From UBA1715 sp036752345 (GTDB lineage: Bacteria > Bacteroidota > Bacteroidia > Bacteroidales > UBA1715), in the NCBI GenBank assembly GCA_036752345.1, contig DAIOSV010000044.1, positions 1 through 18,464 of the forward strand: 18,464 nt of DNA. Direction: 5' to 3'. The position numbers were made by a program, and so were the translations under genes. Shown here one piece after another: positions 6,852 to 14,034 of the stretch (its first letter is position 1; the number at the start of each line of letters is the position of its first letter). The notes under the pieces are model-generated. The model was not told the origin of the DNA. It saw only the letters and a program-made list of their open reading frames with translations, and searched no databases.

Positions 6852-9554
6852 TTATTCTCCGTAATATTCTTCAAAGAATTTCTGGTATTTGTCAACGTCT
6901 TTGTCTTGAATAAGCGTTTCCAAATTCTTTTGAGAAATAATGAATTTAGAAGTAAAGATTTTGTCTATACCATCATAAATTTCAGGGTTGAATTCTATCA
7001 ATTCCATGTAGCTCATGGCTTGCTTGCTCGTGTTGAGTGTCTTAACGAGTAGCATCGCATATTTAGAGTTGAGTTCTTTTATTTCTACTTCAAAATTGAA
7101 GTTGGTGAAGTAGTCGAGGTTGTAGTTTATGAAATTGAATTTGAGTCGGTTGAAATCAACAAATTCTTGTTTACCACAGATTGCGAAATAGTGTGGCACA
7201 TTTTCCTCGAATACGTACAATTCTTTTTCTTCCTCAACTGGCGCAGGCTTCGTCACATTGTTTGTAGTAGTATTGCTTTGTGCAATAATGGCAGATTCAA
7301 ACGTTGCATTGCTTTGGTTTGTGTTGAGGTAGTCTACAATTCGTTTCGCATATTCGCCTTCTTCGGTTTTGGGGAATTCTTTTGCGTATGCTTCCATGTT
7401 TCTCTTCAAAGCGTCAGTGCCGTTTTGCTTTCCACTACTCATAGCCAGAAGTAGTTTGAATTTTGGTACAAGATACGAATCGGCATTTTGCGCTATGAGT
7501 GTTCTGCATCGTTGGTTGATTAAAGAGAAATCGTTACGCATATACGATTTGTAGCAGTCTGCATATTCTTTTTCCAGTTGTTTGTCACGAGCCTTGAGGT
7601 TCTTCTGAAAATCGGGGTCGGAGAGTGCTTTTGCGTAATTGCTTTCGGGATAGTTTGCGATACATTCATTTTTGGCTGCGTCGGCTTTCGAGGTGTTATT
7701 TGCGCCTATGTAAAGCCCGTACAAATAATAAAGTGCCATTGGTTTGTATTCGCTGTTCGGGAAACGAGTTATGAAGTCTTCGAGTGCTTTTGTTGCATAC
7801 TGGTTGTCGTGAATCAAGTTCATATATGTCATACCGGTGTAGAACATATTGGTTTCTATATTGGTGTTAGAAATCTTCTTGAGTGAGTCGTTCAGTGGCA
7901 AATTTTGCAGATAATATTCGCGCGATTTGTTGTCGGTAACGAGTTTCTTCTTTTCTTCAGCTTCTCCGCTTTCTGCTTTGGCTTCTTCTTCATTTGTGGT
8001 TTCGGCAAATGTGGCTGTAGAGTGTTTGTTTGTTCTGCGCCAATTGTCTTCTAGCGGACGATTACCCCAACGTTTGGTAAATTCCGCTTTCCCGAATTTT
8101 GCCACACTTTCGTTATAAAAATACCATTGCCCTGCCACTTTTTGGTTGTTCATCCCAAATTCTTGGTTATACAGGTCGCTATTCATATTGGCAATTTCAT
8201 CTTGTTGCCGTTTTGTTTCTTCGTCTTGACGGATTTTCTCAATTATCTTGTCAATATAGAGATTTCGTTCGTGAGGGCTCATATTTGCAATGCGTTGTAC
8301 ACTATCTTCGTATTCAACACTATGCACATTGTTTGCCAGGATGTTAAGATTTTCCGATTTAGTCTTGATTTCGTGGTAGTTACGATAATTTTCGGGGAGA
8401 AATTTCATACAACTATCAAGATATGGTTGTGCTTGTATGTATTTCCGATATCCGTAGTAAATTTCGCCGATAGAAAGGTATGAGATTGCTTTTTGTTGCG
8501 AGTTAGAAGTGCTTGTTGCTATTGATTTTTCATAACAATCAATGGCGTCTTCTTCGTTACCTTCGGTGTAGTACACGTTGGCAAGAGCAAAATAGATTTG
8601 ATCTTGATATTCTTTGTTTTTCTCGTCTTTGAGCAGTTTATTCAAAGAATTCAACACTTCTTTGCTTGACGAGGTTCCATCAAATACGGTGGCTTTATTG
8701 ATTTTGGCATTGAATGCAATGTCATATTTGGGGTTCATTGAAATAACTTCGTCAAAAGATTTGAGCGCATTCATATTGTCGCCTAATTCCTGATACAATT
8801 GGGCTATAATGTATTTGTAACGAATGCGTGTTTTCTTTTTTCGTGTGTTGTCGCACGCAATATTTAAATAGTGTATCGCTTCTTCGTAAAGTTTTTGTTG
8901 AATGCAAATATCGGCGTATATGGGATAGCACGCATTTCGAATCTTCTCGGGGCAATATTCCTCGTCTTCTATCAATTTATCAAGAATTTCGCGAGCTTCA
9001 TCGTATTGTCCCATTTCTACTTTGTTGCGAGCAAACCACAAATTAGTTTCGTAGCAGATGGTTTGTCCTTTGTATTCGTTCAGCAAAAACTGGAAATTCT
9101 TTTGTGCATCAAAATAATTGCCTTTGTAGAAAAAAGCTTTACCCATGAGCAAATAAGAGTCGTCAACCCATTTGTTGAATTCGTGTTGCGCATAGAATGC
9201 TTTTTGTCGAGCATTTTCTGCAGGCCTTTTAGATTGCGGCTTCGCCGTGATAGAATGTTCTTTTATGACTTTTGCCGATTTCTCTGCCGCTTTGTCCATG
9301 TCCGACGAAATGCTCGGGAGCAAATCTTTTTTTTTGTAATAAAATACCGGTAAAATGTCGTTAAACGGTTCTTTGAAATTGTGTTCAAGTGTTTTTACGC
9401 CATTTTTGTATGCTTCGCGACCATTGAAATAAATATTATAGCGCGAGGTTATATTATGGTATGCTCTGGTTCGGAATGTATTTTTCTTTGTAGAACAACC
9501 CGAGAGGGCAATAATACCAATAAGTATAAGTGAGCTATAGAGATGTTTTTTCAA
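6852..9554 (-). CDS. porW: PorW/SprE-type TPR lipoprotein of the type IX secretion system
   Basis: PorW (P. gingivalis) / SprE (F. johnsoniae) is an outer-membrane TPR lipoprotein needed for T9SS secretion and gliding. The 900-residue product, close to the length of SprE, starts with a lipoprotein signal whose lipobox LSGC places the acylated Cys at residue 20. The stretch after it, with RAYHNITSRYNIYFNGREAY, is characteristic of the family. TPR-like helical pairs fill about 110-400. A conserved central block follows (about 470-510, with GQWYFYNESVAKFGKAEF and WGNRPLEDNWRR), then a Glu/Lys/Ala-rich low-complexity linker (about 515-540), a second TPR block (about 570-720) and a C-terminal domain (about 785-900). 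It is transcribed towards porX. The assembly gap lies in its upstream region. Confidence 0.9.
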   Translation of the reverse strand: MKKHLYSSLILIGIIALSGCSTKKNTFRTRAYHNITSRYNIYFNGREAYKNGVKTLEHNFKEPFNDILPVFYYKKKDLLPSISSDMDKAAEKSAKVIKEHSITAKPQSKRPAENARQKAFYAQHEFNKWVDDSYLLMGKAFFYKGNYFDAQKNFQFLLNEYKGQTICYETNLWFARNKVEMGQYDEAREILDKLIEDEEYCPEKIRNACYPIYADICIQQKLYEEAIHYLNIACDNTRKKKTRIRYKYIIAQLYQELGDNMNALKSFDEVISMNPKYDIAFNAKINKATVFDGTSSSKEVLNSLNKLLKDEKNKEYQDQIYFALANVYYTEGNEEDAIDCYEKSIATSTSNSQQKAISYLSIGEIYYGYRKYIQAQPYLDSCMKFLPENYRNYHEIKTKSENLNILANNVHSVEYEDSVQRIANMSPHERNLYIDKIIEKIRQDEETKRQQDEIANMNSDLYNQEFGMNNQKVAGQWYFYNESVAKFGKAEFTKRWGNRPLEDNWRRTNKHSTATFAETTNEEEAKAESGEAEEKKKLVTDNKSREYYLQNLPLNDSLKKISNTNIETNMFYTGMTYMNLIHDNQYATKALEDFITRFPNSEYKPMALYYLYGLYIGANNTSKADAAKNECIANYPESNYAKALSDPDFQKNLKARDKQLEKEYADCYKSYMRNDFSLINQRCRTLIAQNADSYLVPKFKLLLAMSSGKQNGTDALKRNMEAYAKEFPKTEEGEYAKRIVDYLNTNQSNATFESAIIAQSNTTTNNVTKPAPVEEEKELYVFEENVPHYFAICGKQEFVDFNRLKFNFINYNLDYFTNFNFEVEIKELNSKYAMLLVKTLNTSKQAMSYMELIEFNPEIYDGIDKIFTSKFIISQKNLETLIQDKDVDKYQKFFEEYYGE

Positions 9555-9630
9555 TGCTATCGTATTAAAATAGTATGGTTCAGAATGGTATGTAATTCAA
9601 TAAAAATCCAAAACCATAACTGCAAAATAA

Positions 9631-9638
9631 CAAAAGTA
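9631..9638 (-). promoter_or_regulatory. possible -7 box upstream of porW
   Basis: Minus-strand TACTTTTG fits TAnnTTTG, 76 nt before the porW ATG. The expected -33 region falls in or beside the assembly gap and cannot be judged. The same 8-mer recurs in the second copy of the 55-bp duplication (9786-9793), which is probably the same DNA. Confidence 0.28.
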
Positions 9639-9663
9639 TTTTACATGGAACAAATTTTATTTT

Positions 9664-9763
9664 NNNNNNNNNNNNNNNNNNNNNNNNNNNNNNNNNNNNN
9701 NNNNNNNNNNNNNNNNNNNNNNNNNNNNNNNNNNNNNNNNNNNNNNNNNNNNNNNNNNNNNNN
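9664..9763. other. assembly gap (100 N)
   Basis: Exactly 100 undetermined bases, a conventional placeholder for unknown length. It lies in the divergent promoter region between porW and the plus-strand lipoprotein gene; no coding sequence is interrupted. Confidence 0.98.
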
Positions 9764-9890
9764 CAAAACCATAACTGCAAAATAACAAAAGTATTTTACA
9801 TGGAACAAATTTTATTTTCAAAAGGAGACGCAGTTTCTTACATTTATTGATTTGTAAAATTTGTTCATGCGCTTATTTGTAGAAAATTCA

Positions 9891-9921
9891 TTGTGTTTTT
9901 TTAGGGTTTTCTTTATATTTG
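9891..9921 (+). promoter_or_regulatory. Bacteroidota sigma-A type promoter for the lipoprotein-thioesterase operon
   Basis: TTG at 9891-9893, 20 nt of spacer, then TATATTTG at 9914-9921. This is an exact TAnnTTTG match with canonical spacing, and the ATG at 9944 follows 22 nt after the box. It is the best promoter in the window. Confidence 0.7.
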
Positions 9922-9943
9922 TTGAATTAAGATTTTTAAAATT

Positions 9944-11605
9944 ATGAAAGTACGTAATAGTATTACGTTGACTAGTTTTCTTGTATTGATTGTTTTTACT
10001 TCATGCACAAAAACTCCTCGTCAAGTAGATTACATTCCTGAAGGAACGGTTTCGGTAATAAGAGCCTATAATAAGGATATGATAGTAAAGACGGGTGACA
10101 AAGGGAAAAAAGTTACAGATAGAATTCTCAAAGCGTTAAATGAGTACGGTTTCAATAATGAAACGTTTGATATGGCTATGAGTGTTTTATTTGAAGACTC
10201 TCTCCAAACCGGCGTAAATAAGCATTCTGACATGATGGCATATTTGATTCCGTCAAAAGAGTTTAGAAATGCGTACAAATGCACATCGCTCTTGTTAGAT
10301 GACTCCGCAGCGTTTTCTCGATATCTTCAAAAAGTAAAATCGAATCGTTATGAGAAATTGGAGGGAACGAAAAATTGCGTTTGCTATATCAATAGAAATG
10401 ACCGTTTTTCGTGGGTAGCATATAATGACGAGGTCGTGGTCTATGGTTCTTCAACCATTCATACAAGAGGAATTTTGGAATGTGTGAACAAAATTTTCTC
10501 TCATTCTCGCAGAACATTGGCAAGGAATCGAGATTTTAAAGCATTCCTTAAGCAAAACGATGATGAAGGAATTTGGATATCAACAACAGAATTGTTGGAA
10601 TGTTATTATTTATGGTACAAAGATTTACCCACATTCTTAACGTTAAAATCCATACCGGAATCCATTTTGAAGGGGAATTATATTCATGCCTATATTTCTT
10701 TTGGTAAATCAACTAACATCACGTTCCAGTTTACGCCGGGTTCCGATTTTAAAAGATATTGGCGCAAAAATAAATTCATAAAAAAATCGTTCGACCCAAC
10801 TATCTGTAATTGGTTGCCGCAAAATACTTTGTGGTTTATGTCGTATGCGCTTGAACCTCAAAATGTTATAAATTTATTTAAAGACACCAAATACTATGAT
10901 TATTCAGAAAAAGAATTGAAAAAACTGGATATTTCTATGGCTGACGCTGCCAACTCATTTGATGGAAATTGTGCGTTTTCTCTCTACGATATTTCGTTAG
11001 AAAAAATTCATGCCTTTGAGTTTGTGCAAGAGTATGAATATCAAGGAGGTATGTTATTATGGAATCATTTGCAGAAAGAGCAAAAATCAACGTTTCCTCA
11101 TATGGTTGTTGCTCTTGGTTTAAAAGATTCAAAAATTCCAACAATGATTCTTGATCATATTTCTCAAGATGTCTGTGAACACATGGGGGCAGGGGTGTAC
11201 TGCTTTTCTAAAATTATGGGATTTCCTGCTTATGTTGTTTGTAAAGGCAATGCATTGCTTCTCACAACCGATAAAATGTATGTAGATTCTATAGTGAAGA
11301 AACAAGCTGTTCCGAATCTTGCTTTCAATTATGGAGAAAAAGTGCAACAGTTAGGAGCTAAGGCAACGAATTTCGCTTCATATCATTATATAAATTATGA
11401 CGTAAGAAGCTATCCCCAGACTATGAAAGACTATTTGGCTAAAATGAATGTACTACCATTGGTTGAATCCTATTCTAGCATAGTTAAATCTGCTCGCATG
11501 ACTATAAACGATTCATATAGTGGTTCCATTGATATTGAATTTCAAGATACAACCCAGAATAGTTTGTATCAAATGAGTAAATTACTAGAAATAATCATTC
11601 CATAA
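9944..11605 (+). CDS. lipoprotein resembling DUF4836 family
   Basis: The 553-residue product begins with a lipoprotein signal (hydrophobic FLVLIVFTSC, acylated Cys21), so it is exported and lipidated. After the Cys the sequence is TKTPRQ, without the acidic cluster that marks surface-exposed Bacteroidota lipoproteins, so a periplasm-facing location is the default inference. The mature start (YIPEGTVSVIRAYNKDMIVKTG) and the overall length recall DUF4836 proteins of Bacteroidales, which begin with a similar 'IP..a..vv.in...l' strand; this is from memory and not certain. DUF3352-type proteins are the alternative. Function is unknown. It has its own strong promoter and is followed after 5 nt by a thioesterase gene, so the two are co-transcribed. 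Confidence 0.72.
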   Translation: MKVRNSITLTSFLVLIVFTSCTKTPRQVDYIPEGTVSVIRAYNKDMIVKTGDKGKKVTDRILKALNEYGFNNETFDMAMSVLFEDSLQTGVNKHSDMMAYLIPSKEFRNAYKCTSLLLDDSAAFSRYLQKVKSNRYEKLEGTKNCVCYINRNDRFSWVAYNDEVVVYGSSTIHTRGILECVNKIFSHSRRTLARNRDFKAFLKQNDDEGIWISTTELLECYYLWYKDLPTFLTLKSIPESILKGNYIHAYISFGKSTNITFQFTPGSDFKRYWRKNKFIKKSFDPTICNWLPQNTLWFMSYALEPQNVINLFKDTKYYDYSEKELKKLDISMADAANSFDGNCAFSLYDISLEKIHAFEFVQEYEYQGGMLLWNHLQKEQKSTFPHMVVALGLKDSKIPTMILDHISQDVCEHMGAGVYCFSKIMGFPAYVVCKGNALLLTTDKMYVDSIVKKQAVPNLAFNYGEKVQQLGAKATNFASYHYINYDVRSYPQTMKDYLAKMNVLPLVESYSSIVKSARMTINDSYSGSIDIEFQDTTQNSLYQMSKLLEIIIP

Positions 11606-11610
11606 AAAAC

Positions 11611-12000
11611 ATGTTTTTGTACACAATAACTCCTCGCGTTGCCGACACCGACGCTCTAGGACATATCAATAATACGGTGTTGCCTTGCTGGTTTGAAGAA
11701 GCTCGTACACCATTGTTCCGAATCTTAAATCCTACGCTAGATTTTGCCAAATGGAATATTATCTTGGCACACTTGGAAATTGATTTCTTGAAACAGATTT
11801 ACTTTCACAGCAATGTAGAGATTCGGACATGGGTTTCTCGCATGGGAAATTCTTCGTTTGATTTGATCCAACAACTATGGCAAAATGGCGATCTTTGCGC
11901 TTCTTCAAAGGTTGTAATTGTTCACTTTGATTTTAAAGCACAAAAATCTGTCGTTATATGTGATGCTATGCGAGAACAACTCATGGCACATATGCAATAA
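11611..12000 (+). CDS. acyl-CoA thioesterase, 4HBT hotdog fold
   Basis: Small cytoplasmic hotdog protein (129 aa, normal for YbgC/4-hydroxybenzoyl-CoA thioesterase relatives) predicted to hydrolyse acyl-CoA or acyl-ACP thioesters. The N-terminal signature runs RVADTDALGHINN (residues 9-21): Asp14 corresponds to the catalytic Asp, followed by the Gly-His-Ile-Asn-Asn turn. WFEEAR at 27-32 begins the central hotdog helix. Strands near HLEIDFLKQIYFHSNVEIRTWV and SSKVVIVHFDF complete the fold. It starts 5 nt after the lipoprotein stop and 226 nt before an acyl-CoA synthetase gene, which performs the opposite reaction. Substrate chain length cannot be inferred. Confidence 0.85.
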   Translation: MFLYTITPRVADTDALGHINNTVLPCWFEEARTPLFRILNPTLDFAKWNIILAHLEIDFLKQIYFHSNVEIRTWVSRMGNSSFDLIQQLWQNGDLCASSKVVIVHFDFKAQKSVVICDAMREQLMAHMQ

Positions 12001-12055
12001 CCGCCAGATACATTACGAAAAGGTTACGTCCCAAATAGGGTAATACCACCCTCTA

Positions 12056-12120
12056 TTTTTGCAAAAATTCACCTATTTACAGTGTACGATTTCCGAATTT
12101 CACCCCAAAATCTAGATTTT
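12056..12120. promoter_or_regulatory. two perfect palindromes upstream of the acyl-CoA synthetase gene
   Basis: TTTTTGCAAAAA (12056-12067) and AAAATCTAGATTTT (12107-12120) are perfect palindromes in the 225-bp spacer. The second is flanked by CACCC on both sides in direct orientation, and CCGAATTT occurs both before it (12093-12100) and after it. They lie about 50-115 nt upstream of the likely promoter and could be operator sites for a fatty-acid-responsive regulator. AT-rich palindromes also arise by chance. Confidence 0.3.
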
Positions 12121-12171
12121 AACACCCGAATTTTGATTTTTGTGTATTAGAATGGTTTTGTGTACCTTTTT

Positions 12172-12203
12172 TTTGTCTGTCATTTTTTTTCCTTTCACTT
12201 TTG
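12172..12203 (+). promoter_or_regulatory. probable promoter of the acyl-CoA synthetase gene
   Basis: TTTG at 12172-12175, 20-nt spacer, then CACTTTTG at 12196-12203, one base off TAnnTTTG. The ATG at 12226 follows 22 nt later, the same geometry as the promoter at 9891-9921. A better -7 match, TATTTTTG at 12054-12061, lacks a -33 element and is farther away. Confidence 0.45.
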
Positions 12204-12225
12204 CAAAAACAAAACAAAAGAAATT

Positions 12226-14034
12226 ATGGCTCAAAAATTTGTTCTAAGAGATTTTTCAAAAATCAAAGAACCTACACGGTTGTTTGATTTACTCGACAAT
12301 TACAAAGAAAATTATCCAAATCTAAAAGTAGCATTAGCAGGTAAAAATACCGGCTCCTGGGTAACGTATAGTCCTGATGAATACAAAGAGTACGCAAACA
12401 ATATCAGTTATGCGTTAATGGCTCTTGGCATAGTTCCCGGTGACAAAGTTGCCGTAATAGCAACAAACCGTCCAGAATGGAATATGCTTGATATGGGAAT
12501 TATGCAAATAGGTGCTGTAATGGTTCCAATTTACCCAACTATCAGTGAAAGTGATTATAAATTTATCCTTAACAATTGTGAGGCTAAATTTGTGATTATG
12601 GAAGGTGCTGACGTGATGCGTAAAATTACTTCAGTAAAAGCAGAAACTCCAAATGTGAAATATTTATACACATTTGCTGACCGAAAAGAATATCCTTATT
12701 TTGATCAGTTAATTGAATTAGGAAAACAAAATCAAAATCCCGAAGAATTGGAAAAACGCAAACGTGCGGTAGCACCTAATGATTTAGCAACTTTGATTTA
12801 CACATCAGGAACAACAGGAACACCAAAAGGTGTTATGCTTTCTCATAACAATATAGTTTACCAATTGAAGAATTTGCGTCAAACACCATCGGCTACATCA
12901 ACAAGAGCATTGAGTTTCTTGCCGTTGTGTCACAGTTATGAAAGAATGTTGGTGTATTTGTATCAATATCTTGGTATGTCGGTTTACTATGCGCAAAACC
13001 TTGGTACAATTGCCGACAACATTAAAGAAGTGGTTCCAACAATGATGAGTGCGGTGCCACGTGTGTTTGAAAAATTCTACGATAAAATTTACGATAGCGG
13101 CAAAAAACTTACCGGTGTTTCTAAAAAAATATATTATTGGGCACTTGAATTAGCTACACACTATCCATTGGAAAAAGAAGACCGTACAAATTTGTGGTAT
13201 AACATTAAATTTTTCATTGCGAAAAAATTAGTATTGGATAAAATTACCGCAGCAGTTGGTGGCGATTTCGATATTTTGGTATCTGGTTCCGCATCTATTC
13301 AACCTCGCTTGATGTCTTTTTTCTCAGCAATTGGAATGCCTGCGTTTGAGGGGTATGGTTTAACAGAAACATCTCCAGTAATAGCCGTAGCTTCAAGAAA
13401 AAGACATGCTCGCGAAGCAAAAACAATCGGTTTCCCATTAGATGGAGTTGAAGTTAAGATAGCAGACAATGGTGAAATTATTTGCAAAGGTCCAAGTATC
13501 ATGTTAGGCTACTACAAAGCTCCTGAATTAACCGCTGAAGTAATTGACGAAAACGGTTGGTTCCACACCGGTGACTTAGGTCGTTTCACAGAATATGGTC
13601 AGTTGGTAATTACCGGACGTTTGAAAAACTTGTTCAAAACAGCTTTTGGAAAATATGTAAACCCACAAGTATTGGAAGATAAATTTACATTGTCTCCATT
13701 TATTGATGCAATGGCCGTTTTTGGTGAAAATCAAAAATATGCAGCTGCAATTATTTCTCCAAACTTCGAGTTTTTGAAATCATGGTGTGCTAACCATGGC
13801 GTTGAATATACTACTCCTACAGAAATGGTTCAAAATAAAACAATTTTAGACCGCTTTAAACGTGAAGTAGATAAATACAACGAATTCTTTGGTAGTACAG
13901 AACAAATCAGAAAGTTTACCTTAGTTCCTGAAGCGTGGAGTACTGAAAATGGTATATTGACTCCTACCATGAAAGTGAAACGTGGTGTAGTTCAAGATCG
14001 TTACAAAGACGAGATAGCAAAGTTGTTTGTTTAA
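12226..14034 (+). CDS. long-chain fatty-acid-CoA ligase (AMP-forming)
   Basis: ANL-superfamily enzyme that activates long-chain fatty acids through an acyl-adenylate to acyl-CoA, for lipid synthesis, recycling or degradation. The 602-residue product has the P-loop-like motif YTSGTTGTPKG (about 192-202), SFLPLCHSYERM (about 230-240), GYGLTETSP (about 375-383), the ribose-binding WFHTGDLG (about 445-452), the GRLKNLFKTAFGKYVNPQ segment (about 464-481) and TPTMKVKRG near the C-terminus, supplying the candidate A10 Lys near 584. It matches the FadD15-like long-chain synthetases common in Bacteroidota. The ATG at 12226 is chosen over an in-frame GTG at 12160 because the extra 22 residues are a Phe/Cys-rich stretch overlapping the promoter. 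Its stop overlaps that of the convergent helicase gene. Confidence 0.93.
   Translation: MAQKFVLRDFSKIKEPTRLFDLLDNYKENYPNLKVALAGKNTGSWVTYSPDEYKEYANNISYALMALGIVPGDKVAVIATNRPEWNMLDMGIMQIGAVMVPIYPTISESDYKFILNNCEAKFVIMEGADVMRKITSVKAETPNVKYLYTFADRKEYPYFDQLIELGKQNQNPEELEKRKRAVAPNDLATLIYTSGTTGTPKGVMLSHNNIVYQLKNLRQTPSATSTRALSFLPLCHSYERMLVYLYQYLGMSVYYAQNLGTIADNIKEVVPTMMSAVPRVFEKFYDKIYDSGKKLTGVSKKIYYWALELATHYPLEKEDRTNLWYNIKFFIAKKLVLDKITAAVGGDFDILVSGSASIQPRLMSFFSAIGMPAFEGYGLTETSPVIAVASRKRHAREAKTIGFPLDGVEVKIADNGEIICKGPSIMLGYYKAPELTAEVIDENGWFHTGDLGRFTEYGQLVITGRLKNLFKTAFGKYVNPQVLEDKFTLSPFIDAMAVFGENQKYAAAIISPNFEFLKSWCANHGVEYTTPTEMVQNKTILDRFKREVDKYNEFFGSTEQIRKFTLVPEAWSTENGILTPTMKVKRGVVQDRYKDEIAKLFV

Larger units (their letters stand above)
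9609..9818. repeat. identical 55-bp sequences flanking the gap (assembly overlap)
   Basis: Positions 9609-9663 and 9764-9818 are identical over all 55 bases (beginning CAAAACCATAAC, ending CAAATTTTATTTT). Each abuts the run of N's, in the same orientation. A 55-base overlap is a common assembler k-mer size, so this is best read as two contig ends sharing the same DNA rather than a biological duplication. If so, the true porW-lipoprotein spacer is about 234 bp rather than 389. Confidence 0.85.

Noticed and set aside
9609..9818. 55-bp direct repeats as transposon or attachment-site duplications
   Set aside because: They abut a 100-N placeholder exactly on both sides, which fits an unmerged assembly overlap better.
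12160..12225. Upstream GTG start adding 22 residues to the acyl-CoA synthetase
   Set aside because: The extension is Phe/Cys/His-rich, overlaps the likely promoter and is not expected in the family; the ATG at 12226 has correct spacing.
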